Source of the DNA: Gluconacetobacter johannae
GTDB lineage: Bacteria > Pseudomonadota > Alphaproteobacteria > Acetobacterales > Acetobacteraceae
DNA length: 64,000 nt
NCBI RefSeq assembly: GCF_025994435.1
Contig: NZ_BAQK01000020.1
Coordinates: 12,209-76,208 of the forward strand
Direction of reading: 5' to 3'
Every line of letters starts with the position of its first letter. The first letter of the stretch is position 1. Positions 9,186 to 15,582 of this stretch are shown one piece after another. The notes beneath the pieces are model-generated. The model was given only the letters and a program-made list of their open reading frames with translations. It was not told where the DNA came from and did not search any database. The position numbers were made by a program, and so were the translations under genes.

Positions 9186-9823
9186 TGTTTCACGTGAAAC
9201 CGAACCCCGCAGGTGAGGCCGCGCCGTCGCCCGAACTGCGCCGCCGGCTGGACCTGTTCGCCGAGATCCTGACCCGCTGGAACGGGCGGATCAATCTGGT
9301 GTCGCCCCGCGACCTGCCCCATCTGTGGGACCGCCACATCGCCGACAGCCTGCAACTGGCCAGCCTGATCCCGCCCGGGGTCCGGCTGGCGGACATGGGC
9401 TCGGGCGGCGGCTTCCCCGGCCTGATCGTCGCCATGGCGACCGACGCCGACGTCACGCTGATCGAATCCGACGTCCGCAAGGCCGCTTTCCTGCGCGAGG
9501 CCGCGCGCCTGGTGGGCGTGCGCGCAACCATCGTGGCCCAGCGGATCGAACGGGCGGACATCGCGCCGGTGCAGGTCGTCACCGCCCGCGCGCTGGCCGC
9601 CTTGCCGCAATTGCTGGGCTGGGCCACCCGTTTCCTGGCCCCCGACGGATTTTGTCTGTTCCTGAAGGGCAGAAACGTCGAGGATGAGTTGACCTCGGCC
9701 GCTGCCGACTGGCACATGGCCATATCCCGATTACCAAGCCGCACCAACGCGGACGGTACCATTCTCAGATTGGGCGATATCAGGCGTGTCAGACACTCAG
9801 AAGAACGTGCAGCGGGTCCATGA
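9185..9823 (+). CDS. rsmG: 16S rRNA (guanine-527 N7) methyltransferase RsmG
   Basis: A 212-residue SAM-dependent methyltransferase of the small-subunit rRNA 530 loop. The SAM-binding loop MGSGGGFPGL, the catalytic-region RHIADSLQL and the downstream LIESDVRKAAFLRE are all visible. Its ATG overlaps the mnmG stop by one base (TGATG). Its first codons (MFHVKP) are formed by a parS site. Its last 38 bp overlap the GTG-started parA gene, so the operon is very compact. Confidence 0.95.
   Translation: MFHVKPNPAGEAAPSPELRRRLDLFAEILTRWNGRINLVSPRDLPHLWDRHIADSLQLASLIPPGVRLADMGSGGGFPGLIVAMATDADVTLIESDVRKAAFLREAARLVGVRATIVAQRIERADIAPVQVVTARALAALPQLLGWATRFLAPDGFCLFLKGRNVEDELTSAAADWHMAISRLPSRTNADGTILRLGDIRRVRHSEERAAGP
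9186..9201. promoter_or_regulatory. parS: parS partition site 2, at the rsmG start codon
   Basis: TGTTTCACGTGAAACC matches the parS consensus at 15 of 16 positions. It begins one base into the rsmG start codon. ParB bound here could also affect expression of the downstream parAB pair. Confidence 0.88.
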
Positions 9824-10631
9824 CGCCGTGCGCGCTCCTCGTATTCTTGCCCTCGCGAACCAGAAAGGCGGCGTCGGCAAGACCACGACGGCGATCAACC
9901 TGGCCGCGGGGCTGGCCGAGCAGGGCTTTTCGGTCCTGCTGATCGACATCGATCCGCAGGGCAATGCCTCGACCGGGCTGGGCGTCGGCTATGACGCCCG
10001 CCGGCTCGGCACCTACGCCCTGCTGATGGACGAAACCCCGCCGGGCGATCTGATCCAGGCCACCGAAGTTCCGAACCTGTCGATCGTCGCGGCGGATACC
10101 GAACTGGCCGGCGCGGAACTGGAACTGGTCATGCAGGACCGGCGGGAATTCCGGCTGCGCGAGGCCATCGCGCGGGCGGGGCAGGGCTTCGATGTGGTCC
10201 TGATCGACTGCCCGCCCAGCCTGGGCCTGCTGACCCTGAACGCCCTGGTCGCGGCCGACGGGGTCATCGTGCCCCTGCAATGCGAATTCTTCGCGCTGGA
10301 AGGCATCAGCCAACTGGTCCGCACGGTCGATCGCATCCGCCGCGCCTTCAATTCCGACCTGCATGTCGCGGGCATCGTGCTGACCATGTACGACCGGCGG
10401 AACAACCTGTCGGAACTGGTGGCCGCCGACGCGCGCGGCTTCTTCGGCGACCAGGTGATGGACACCCTGATCCCGCGCAACATCCGCATTTCCGAGGCCC
10501 AGAGCCATGGCCGCCCGGCCATGACCTACGACCCCAAATCCAGCGGCGCGATGGCCTATCTGGCCATGGCTAACGAAGTGGTGGCCCGGATGGGCATCAG
10601 CAAACCCAAACGGAAGGCCGCCCGGGCATGA
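9786..10631 (+). CDS. parA: Chromosome partition ATPase ParA
   Basis: A 281-residue Walker-type ATPase that binds the nucleoid and moves ParB-parS complexes. The deviant Walker A KGGVGKTT lies near residues 27-34. LIDIDPQGN (A') and VLIDCPPS (Walker B) follow. The first 18 residues are an extension before the conserved core. It starts at a GTG inside the 3' end of rsmG. Its stop overlaps the parB start (ATGA), which suggests translational coupling. Confidence 0.96.
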   Translation: MSDTQKNVQRVHDAVRAPRILALANQKGGVGKTTTAINLAAGLAEQGFSVLLIDIDPQGNASTGLGVGYDARRLGTYALLMDETPPGDLIQATEVPNLSIVAADTELAGAELELVMQDRREFRLREAIARAGQGFDVVLIDCPPSLGLLTLNALVAADGVIVPLQCEFFALEGISQLVRTVDRIRRAFNSDLHVAGIVLTMYDRRNNLSELVAADARGFFGDQVMDTLIPRNIRISEAQSHGRPAMTYDPKSSGAMAYLAMANEVVARMGISKPKRKAARA

Positions 10632-11515
10632 GCACGAAGAAGGATCAGGCCCGCCCGCGTCTGGGCCGGGGGCTGGCGGCGCTGCTGGGGGACCAGGCCC
10701 CCACGATCGCCCGCGTGTCGGGCAAGGCGACCGGCGACCGGGCCGGCGCCCTGCCGGTCGATCTGCTGGAACCCGGTCCGTTCCAGCCGCGCCAGGTCAT
10801 GGAACCCGAGGCCCTGAGCGAACTGGCGGATTCGATCCGCACGCGCGGCATCCTGCAACCGATCCTGGTCCGCCCGCACCCCGAGCGCGAGAACGTCTTT
10901 CAGATCATCGCCGGCGAACGGCGCTGGCGCGCGGCGCAGATGGCCGCGCTGCACGAAGTCCCGGTGCATATCCGCACGCTGGACGACGGCGACGCCATGG
11001 CGGCCGCCCTGGTCGAAAACCTGCAACGCGCCGACCTGAACGCGATCGAGGAAGCCGAGGGCCTGCAACGGCTGTTGCAGGATTATCGCCTGACGCAGGA
11101 CGAACTGGCCGGCGCCCTGGGCAAGTCGCGGTCGCATGTCGCCAACATGGTCCGCTTGCTGAACCTGCCGGGGGCAGTTCGCAACGCCCTGCGTAATGGC
11201 GAGCTGACCGCCGGCCACGCCCGCGCCCTGCTGGCCCACCCCGACCCGGTGGCGGCGCTGAAGATCGTCCTGGACCAGGGCCTGAACGTCCGCCAGACCG
11301 AAGCCCTGATCCAGAAGACCGCCCGCCAGGCCCAAAAGCCCGCGCCCGCCGCCGCCGAACGCAAGGACCCGGAAATCCAGGTCCTGGAACGCGACCTGTC
11401 GGCCCGCCTGGGCCTGAAGGTGCAGATCGCATTCGACGGGAAGGGCGGGTCGATCCGCATCCTCTATCATTCGCTGGACCAGTTCGATGCGGTACTGGCC
11501 CGCCTGAACGGCTGA
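10628..11515 (+). CDS. parB: Chromosome partition protein ParB (CTPase)
   Basis: A 295-residue parS-binding clamp protein. The N-terminal LGRGLAALLG peptide, which stimulates ParA, is present. So are the CTP-binding boxes (QPRQ, GERRWRAA, ENLQRADLNAIEEA) and the helix-turn-helix (LTQDELAGALGKSRSHVANM). The C-terminal dimerisation domain follows a proline/alanine-rich linker. It overlaps parA by 4 bp. No convincing terminator follows before the tRNA-Lys gene. Confidence 0.97.
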   Translation: MSTKKDQARPRLGRGLAALLGDQAPTIARVSGKATGDRAGALPVDLLEPGPFQPRQVMEPEALSELADSIRTRGILQPILVRPHPERENVFQIIAGERRWRAAQMAALHEVPVHIRTLDDGDAMAAALVENLQRADLNAIEEAEGLQRLLQDYRLTQDELAGALGKSRSHVANMVRLLNLPGAVRNALRNGELTAGHARALLAHPDPVAALKIVLDQGLNVRQTEALIQKTARQAQKPAPAAAERKDPEIQVLERDLSARLGLKVQIAFDGKGGSIRILYHSLDQFDAVLARLNG

Positions 11516-11556
11516 CGGACCGTCTGAACCAGGGGGATTTTTTTCAACAAACCCCC

Positions 11557-11584
11557 TTGCCCTGACGGTGGTGCGCTGTTAGAA
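11557..11584 (+). promoter_or_regulatory. Possible promoter of tRNA-Lys
   Basis: TTGCCC (11557-11562), a 16-bp spacer and TTAGAA (11579-11584) lie 28 bp before the tRNA. The match to the sigma-70 consensus is moderate. Confidence 0.35.
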
Positions 11585-11612
11585 GCGCGTCACCCGAAAG
11601 GGCCAACTCCAT

Positions 11613-11696
<84 letters not shown>

Positions 11697-11742
11697 TTGA
11701 AATTCCACGATTTTCCGATCTGCCCTCAAAAGGGCAAAAACT

Positions 11743-11770
11743 TGCGGACCCGTAGCGGACCCCGCAGAAC
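11743..11770 (+). repeat. Left arm repeat (probable integrase arm site)
   Basis: A 28-bp sequence repeated exactly and in the same orientation at 32854-32881. It contains two GCGGACC boxes 11 bp apart (11744 and 11755). In the excised circle the two copies would flank the att core, as integrase arm sites do. Confidence 0.65.
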
Positions 11771-11797
11771 AAGCCGAAATGCGGACTTCGGCCGGAC

Positions 11798-12013
11798 TCA
11801 TGACAGAGCCTCACTGATCACCGCCAGGCGGCTTTCAATCTCATTCCCGACCCATTCCATGGCCATCGCGTAGGCCTCGGGCCTGACCCTGTCGTCATGC
11901 AGTGCCGCTCGACTGGCGCTGACTATCAGCACCGACAGCATGGCGAGGTCGCGGGTCTGTTGGTTGATTGCAGCAATGCGATCGGGCGTCGCCACAGGTA
12001 GCTTGCGGCTCAT
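11798..12013 (-). CDS. Small hypothetical protein (last gene of the tiny-gene chain)
   Basis: 71 residues, mostly helical by composition (TPDRIAAINQQTRDLAMLSVLIVSASRAAL). No family is recognised. Its start overlaps the stop of the preceding gene by 4 bp (ATGA), so translation is probably coupled. It is the end of a leftward chain of seven genes beginning at 13321 and lies closest to attL. Confidence 0.65.
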   Translation of the reverse strand: MSRKLPVATPDRIAAINQQTRDLAMLSVLIVSASRAALHDDRVRPEAYAMAMEWVGNEIESRLAVISEALS

Positions 12014-12210
12014 ACCCTGGCCTCCTGCTGTTGATGCTGACGGGACACCCGAAACGCTGGGCGCCCCAATACCTCCTGCCAGTAACGGGAGCAGGTGACG
12101 TGCGGCAGGCCGAGCCGTGCGCCGATCTGCTTCCAGGTCAGTCCGGCCTCGCGCAGCCGGACCAGTTCACGGACCCGCGCCTCGGGCCAGACTTTGCGGG
12201 GACGGCCCAT
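12010..12210 (-). CDS. Small helix-turn-helix protein
   Basis: 66 residues starting MGRPRKVWPEARVRELVRLR. A compact helix-turn-helix follows (GLTWKQIGARLGLPHVTCSRYWQEV), of the resolvase/homeodomain-like type. A GRPRK AT-hook-like basic motif stands at the N terminus. It probably binds DNA and could regulate the element. Its ATG overlaps the stop of the 40-residue gene upstream by one base (TGATG). Confidence 0.7.
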   Translation of the reverse strand: MGRPRKVWPEARVRELVRLREAGLTWKQIGARLGLPHVTCSRYWQEVLGRPAFRVSRQHQQQEARV

Positions 12211-12332
12211 CAGGCTTGCGCCTCCCGCCAGAGACGTAGCGTGAAAGCCCCCAGGGCGCTGCTGGCACGGACGGACCAGCAGGCAATCGGGACCAGGACG
12301 AACAACGCGGCCTGTAGAGTGACGCGCCTCAT
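12210..12332 (-). CDS. 40-residue membrane or secreted peptide
   Basis: A very short gene encoding MRRVTLQAALFVLVPIACWS and 20 more residues. It has a hydrophobic stretch after two arginines, like a signal anchor. A good ribosome-binding site (GGGGAGG, 5 nt before ATG) and overlaps with both neighbours (ATGA upstream, TGATG downstream) support it as a real gene despite its size. Function unknown. Confidence 0.6.
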   Translation of the reverse strand: MRRVTLQAALFVLVPIACWSVRASSALGAFTLRLWREAQA

Positions 12333-12637
12333 CGCCGCCTCCCCGCCAGTGCCAGAATGTCGTGCGCAAGAGCCACGCCCCACTCGTCGGTATCGGGGCT
12401 ATGCCTCGTGTCCTCGATCACCAGCCGCGCCTTCGCGACCAGATCCGCCATGGTGCGGGGGCGCCCCTCGTAGACCTTTGCCCGGGTTGCGATGTAGGCG
12501 CGGTTCACGCGCCGTCTCTCCGCCGCGGCAGCTGGCGCCCACTGCCCATCCGGGATAAGGCTGAGCGGGGCCTCTATCCGCCATGATCGGCGCTCGGTTC
12601 CCAGCGCGGACATGACCAGGCTGCGGAGGCGGCTCAT
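12329..12637 (-). CDS. Hypothetical protein in the tiny-gene chain
   Basis: 102 residues with no recognised family. An arginine-rich centre (AERRRVNRAYIATRAKVYEGRPR) is followed by an acidic helical C-terminal half (ADLVAKARLVIEDTRHSPDTDEWGVALAHDI). It overlaps both neighbouring genes by ATGA. Confidence 0.65.
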   Translation of the reverse strand: MSRLRSLVMSALGTERRSWRIEAPLSLIPDGQWAPAAAAERRRVNRAYIATRAKVYEGRPRTMADLVAKARLVIEDTRHSPDTDEWGVALAHDILALAGRRR

Positions 12638-12909
12638 GCCGCACCACCTTTCCGCAGGGCAGCGGCATCCTTGTCAGCGTTCTGAGCGATCCGCTCGGCA
12701 TAGGCTGCCATCCACTGAACCGCGCCAATCCAGTCCGACACCACTTCCTCGGCGGGAGTGCGCACCAGATCCATGTCGCGACCAATCGCAAGGGCGACGT
12801 CGCGAAGGTCGCGTGTGTGGAGGGCCTGCCATTCGAGGGCGTAAGGATGGACCAGGACATCCTTCGTCCCGTCGGTGACGCCCTGGTGGTGGTCGATCGT
12901 CCGTTTCAT
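12634..12909 (-). CDS. Hypothetical protein in the tiny-gene chain
   Basis: 91 residues beginning MKRTIDHHQGVTDGTKDVLV. The C-terminal half looks helical (VSDWIGAVQWMAAYAERIAQ). No family is recognised. The ATG at 12909 overlaps the preceding stop by 4 bp. The frame stays open upstream, but the coupled start is the better choice. Confidence 0.65.
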   Translation of the reverse strand: MKRTIDHHQGVTDGTKDVLVHPYALEWQALHTRDLRDVALAIGRDMDLVRTPAEEVVSDWIGAVQWMAAYAERIAQNADKDAAALRKGGAA

Positions 12910-13133
12910 CGTGACCACTCCCCCGACGGGTCTGCGGCGTCGGTGATTTCCTCCGACAGCCGAAAGAGTTCCTCCCCAGCCTGCTGCATGGCGAAACCGA
13001 GATGAGACAGCCGCTCCTGTGTCGCCTCGAAACAGGTCTGCCCGGCCGCGTTTCCGGCCCAGATCAGGAGCGTCGCAAGGTTCTGAACCTTGAAGCCGGC
13101 GGCCGCGATGGCATCCATGCGCTTCTGGCTCAT
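12906..13133 (-). CDS. Hypothetical protein in the tiny-gene chain
   Basis: 75 residues, almost wholly helical by composition (MSQKRMDAIAAAGFKVQNLA; FAMQQAGEELFRLSEEITDA). No family is recognised. It starts at 13133, overlapping the preceding stop by 4 bp. Confidence 0.65.
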   Translation of the reverse strand: MSQKRMDAIAAAGFKVQNLATLLIWAGNAAGQTCFEATQERLSHLGFAMQQAGEELFRLSEEITDAADPSGEWSR

Positions 13134-13321
13134 CGGCCGCCCTCCGCCAGCACCAGCGGCGCATGAGCGGGCCGGGCCGTGTGGCTGGCCAGCGTCTCCG
13201 GCTGGGCGAAGCCGGCCAGGGCGACGAAAAAGAGGAACGCCATTGCAACCGATATCCCGGTTGCGCGTACGAGTGTCCATGCCCACGTCTGTGGGGATGT
13301 GCTATAGGCACGACTGGCCAT
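13130..13321 (-). CDS. Small single-pass membrane protein (first gene of the chain)
   Basis: 63 residues with one hydrophobic helix (GISVAMAFLFFVALAGFA) after a polar N terminus that includes an arginine. It could be a holin-like or membrane-modulating phage protein, but nothing in the sequence decides that. It is the first gene after the leftward promoter at 13411-13439. Confidence 0.6.
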   Translation of the reverse strand: MASRAYSTSPQTWAWTLVRATGISVAMAFLFFVALAGFAQPETLASHTARPAHAPLVLAEGGR

Positions 13322-13388
13322 TGCCGAGGTCTCCTCTCGGATGTGGTTAGGCCGGCTCCACGAGGACCAGTCGCGGTGCCGGCCAGCA

Positions 13389-13439
13389 TTGGCCTTTCAG
13401 CCAAGGTCAGCTATAATCACTGATATTGCCCAAAGTCAA
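13389..13439. promoter_or_regulatory. Overlapping divergent promoters with operator (lysogeny-switch-like)
   Basis: Rightward: TTGGCC (13389-13394), 17 bp, then TATAAT (13412-13417), toward the repressor. Leftward on the other strand: TTGACT (13439-13434), 17 bp, then TTATAG (13416-13411), toward the tiny genes. The two -10 boxes occupy the same bases, so the promoters should exclude each other. ATCA-C-TGAT (13416-13424) is a candidate operator. Confidence 0.6.
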
Positions 13440-13451
13440 TCATAGGAACCA

Positions 13452-13835
13452 ATGTCAGATTTGACACCTGAGCAATGCCTGGGCGCTCGTGCGATGCTTC
13501 GCATGAAGCGCGATGACCTCGCGCGCAAAGCAGAGGTTGCTGTGGCAACATTGGCTGACTTCGAGGCGGGACGGCGCAACCCTCATCCCCGGACCCTCGT
13601 CGCTATCCGGTTGGCCCTAGAAGCGGCGGGAGTCGCATTCATTTCGGAAAATGGGGAAGGCGTTGGAGTCCGAATGAAGAGAAGTGTGGACAGCATCCAT
13701 GAGGAATTATTCGGAAGGCCCCGGACAGAAGAGGAACGCCAACGCTATCGACCTTTGAATGAAACCCCTCAATGCAAGCCTTCGAGGGCAAACGTTACGA
13801 GCACATCGAAGCAAAACGAAGAGCAGGACACTTAA
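13452..13835 (+). CDS. XRE/Cro-CI-type transcriptional regulator
   Basis: 127 residues. The N-terminal 60 form a helix-turn-helix (GARAMLRMKRDDLARKAEVA; ATLADFEAGRRNPHPRTLVA), followed by the short beta element VAFISENGEGVGVRM typical of small proteobacterial XRE regulators. The polar C-terminal tail lacks a peptidase domain, so it would not self-cleave like LexA or CI. It is divergent from the tiny-gene chain across the overlapping promoters and is the likely repressor of the element. A fragment of a second copy lies at 14244-14357. Confidence 0.85.
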   Translation: MSDLTPEQCLGARAMLRMKRDDLARKAEVAVATLADFEAGRRNPHPRTLVAIRLALEAAGVAFISENGEGVGVRMKRSVDSIHEELFGRPRTEEERQRYRPLNETPQCKPSRANVTSTSKQNEEQDT

Positions 13836-13943
13836 CCCTTACTTGTCTTCCTGGAATCCGCCCGCATGGGGTTCGTTCCACAAGGAACCGTGCAACCATC
13901 CTGCGGGCTCGCCCTTGTCTTCTCATGGCAAGGAGAACAACCG

Positions 13944-14225
13944 ATGGACGACATCACGCCCCTCATGACGATTGCACAGGCCGCTGCCTTATTAGGGCTG
14001 CACCCGGAGACGCTTCGTCGCGATATCCGCAGTGGCAAATTGGAGGCCTATAGACGCCCCCGGGCGACCCGGATCAGCCGACCTGCACTCCAAGCCTATC
14101 TCGAGCAGTTTAGAAGCCCGATGATTGATGCTGCCGGCATCGGGCCCGAAGAACGCCGATCCGTAGAAAGTGGCGTTGAAGTCGCTTTACGGATTGCAAA
14201 ACTGAAGGCCATGGTGAAGCGATAA
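13944..14225 (+). CDS. Excisionase/MerR-type helix-turn-helix protein
   Basis: 93 residues starting MDDITPLMTIAQAAALLGLH. This is the helix-turn-helix-17 fold shared by excisionases and AlpA-like activators (PETLRRDIRSGKLEAYRRPR; RISRPALQAYLEQF). An AAGGAGA site precedes the ATG. It follows the XRE repressor by 108 bp. It could act as a recombination directionality factor or a transcription activator. A second protein of this type lies near the integrase at 30570-30782. Confidence 0.75.
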   Translation: MDDITPLMTIAQAAALLGLHPETLRRDIRSGKLEAYRRPRATRISRPALQAYLEQFRSPMIDAAGIGPEERRSVESGVEVALRIAKLKAMVKR

Positions 14226-14243
14226 CGTGCATTGTTATCTGGC

Positions 14244-14357
14244 GCCATCCGCACCGCCCTGGAGACCGCCGGCGTGGAATTCATCGCCGAGAACGGGGGT
14301 GGAGCTGGGGTGCGGCTGAGGAAGGACACGGGCCGGGGGCAATCGGCAACGTCGTAA
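14244..14357 (+). pseudogene. Remnant of a second XRE regulator (C-terminal end)
   Basis: This 38-codon stretch encodes AIRTALETAGVEFIAENGGG and continues to a stop. It closely parallels the regulator at 13452-13835 (IRLALEAAGVAFISENGEGVGVRM). No start or helix-turn-helix precedes it, so it is a truncated duplicate left by rearrangement. Confidence 0.7.
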
Positions 14358-14363
14358 ATTGTC

Positions 14364-14393
14364 TTGACTTTTACCCGAATGGCGTGGCATACG
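14364..14393 (+). promoter_or_regulatory. Possible promoter of the permuted tRNA
   Basis: TTGACT (14364-14369), an 18-bp spacer and CATACG (14388-14393) give a good -35 but a weak -10. The inferred start near 14400 is about 25 nt before the tRNA 3' half. Confidence 0.4.
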
Positions 14394-14424
14394 AGCGAAC
14401 GCATTGGGGCGTTAGCCCCCACCC

Positions 14425-14512
14425 CAAACCGGGGGTCGTGAGTTCGAATCTCACCCAGAGCGCCAATTTCTTCGGCTCTGGTAGCTCAGTCGGATAGAGC
14501 GCCGGTCTTCCA
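14425..14512 (+). tRNA. Circularly permuted tRNA-like gene, anticodon UCC (Gly-type)
   Basis: The 3' half comes first: loop CAA (14425-14427), anticodon stem ACCGG, variable GGGTC, T arm GTGAG-TTCGAAT-CTCAC, acceptor CCAGAGC, then G and CCA (14462-14465). After a 9-nt spacer (14466-14474) the 5' half follows: acceptor GCTCTGG (14475-14481), TA, D arm GCTC-AGTCGGATA-GAGC, G, anticodon stem CCGGT, loop CTTCCA. Paired across the break, the acceptor stem is 7/7 and the anticodon stem 5/5, giving loop CTTCCAA. The tertiary positions T8-A14, G15-C48, G18G19 and T54-A58 are canonical. Discriminator G73 is unusual for glycine. RNase P and CCA processing would leave a two-piece tRNA open in the anticodon loop, much as permuted tmRNA is processed. 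Confidence 0.75.
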
Positions 14513-14516
14513 TCAG

Positions 14517-14546
14517 CCCCCGCTTTCGAGCGGGGGTTTTCGTTTT
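14517..14546 (+). terminator. Intrinsic terminator after the permuted tRNA
   Basis: The 7-bp stem CCCCCGC/GCGGGGG with loop TTTCGA is followed by TTTTCGTTTT. It begins five bases after the tRNA 5' half, so the permuted unit has its own transcript end. Confidence 0.85.
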
Positions 14547-14663
14547 GTCTCGAGAATTCGGCATTCCTCTTGAGATGACGCTGCTGTTCAGCGTGCTGGA
14601 GAGGCCGGATGAGGTTGACGAGAGTCACTGGCTCGATGGTCTTCGAGGAAAAGGCATCGACCG

Positions 14664-15581
14664 ATGACGCCTATTTTTGTCGAGAAGTGGCCGTTTGATG
14701 AGGATTTCCCCTATCACCCCATCGGCTCTCAGCCAAAGCAGATTTTGATCTGCCCGAGCGATGAAACTGATGGCCGGGTTGTGGCTGGTCAGACTTACAT
14801 TTTCAAGACAGCCAAGCGTTCATGGCAGGCGAATCAGCTTTGGTCTGAGATGATAGCGTCTCGCTTAGGGCAAAATCTCGGCCTCACTGTCCCGACATGT
14901 CATGTCGGCCTCAATCAGGAGACTGGGGCTCTAGGCGTGCTGATGCAGTCATTTATTCAAGGTCCTACAATCTCAAGGTCACGACGACTAATCCATGCCA
15001 AGGATATGCTAGCCCGCGTACTACGTGACCAAAAAACTGGGCGCCCGCACTCACTCCAGCTCAATTTATGGATTTGCCGATTGCTAGGGGCAAGATATGG
15101 ATGGAGTGCGGTCGATTGGTGGGCAAAGACAATCGCCTTTGACACGTTGATAGGTAACTCTGACCGACATCCCGAAAATTGGGGATTCCTGAACGAGCCT
15201 GAGGTTGGCCTAACGATGGCGCCTCTGTTCGACAATGGCACTAGCCTCGGCTACGAGCACAACGATAGCAAAATCCAGGGCTGGGGGGTGAGGGAACTCG
15301 AACGATATGTATCCAAGGGCACCCATCACTGCTCTTGGGTTCTGGACGCGGATAAGGGCACACCCCATATTGACCTTTGTGAAATTTTGGTACAGGCGAA
15401 CCCTGAAGCTGGAACAAGCATGCAAAATATGATTCGCTTCGGGCAATCGCTCGTGGACGACATCCTGCAAGAATGTTGCAGCTATTCCGTAGACATCTCG
15501 TTCACACCAGAGCGTGCCGCATTCGTTCGTTCGCTCCTCGGGCTGCGGCAGGAGCGTTTAGGTGCCATTTTGGGAGGCTGA
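14664..15581 (+). CDS. HipA-like Ser/Thr kinase-fold protein
   Basis: 305 residues with the HipA/CtkA-type kinase fold. The catalytic loop is IGNSDRHPENWGFL and the metal-binding motif is APLFDNGTS. An N-terminal lysine lies in TYIFKTAKRS. HipA-family toxins phosphorylate aminoacyl-tRNA synthetases, and whether this one does is unknown. There is no HipB-like antitoxin directly upstream, although the XRE regulator lies 0.8 kb away. The start at 14664 has only a fair ribosome-binding site. GC content is lower than the chromosome, which fits cargo. One base separates it from the HIRAN gene, so the two are coupled. Confidence 0.75.
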   Translation: MTPIFVEKWPFDEDFPYHPIGSQPKQILICPSDETDGRVVAGQTYIFKTAKRSWQANQLWSEMIASRLGQNLGLTVPTCHVGLNQETGALGVLMQSFIQGPTISRSRRLIHAKDMLARVLRDQKTGRPHSLQLNLWICRLLGARYGWSAVDWWAKTIAFDTLIGNSDRHPENWGFLNEPEVGLTMAPLFDNGTSLGYEHNDSKIQGWGVRELERYVSKGTHHCSWVLDADKGTPHIDLCEILVQANPEAGTSMQNMIRFGQSLVDDILQECCSYSVDISFTPERAAFVRSLLGLRQERLGAILGG

Positions 15582-15582
15582 C

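Noticed and set aside
11521..11556. Intrinsic terminator after parB
   Set aside because: The G-run and C-run arms are separated by a 15-nt loop and the T tract lies inside the loop rather than after the stem.
14400..14546. The permuted RNA as a two-piece tmRNA
   Set aside because: It has a normal D arm and a 5-bp anticodon stem, which tmRNA lacks, and only about 25 nt of leader, too short for a tag-coding domain. The short frame before it (ending in TAG near 14414) looks coincidental.
14400..14546. A group I or group II intron around the split tRNA
   Set aside because: The flanks are only tens of bases long and show no intron core structure.
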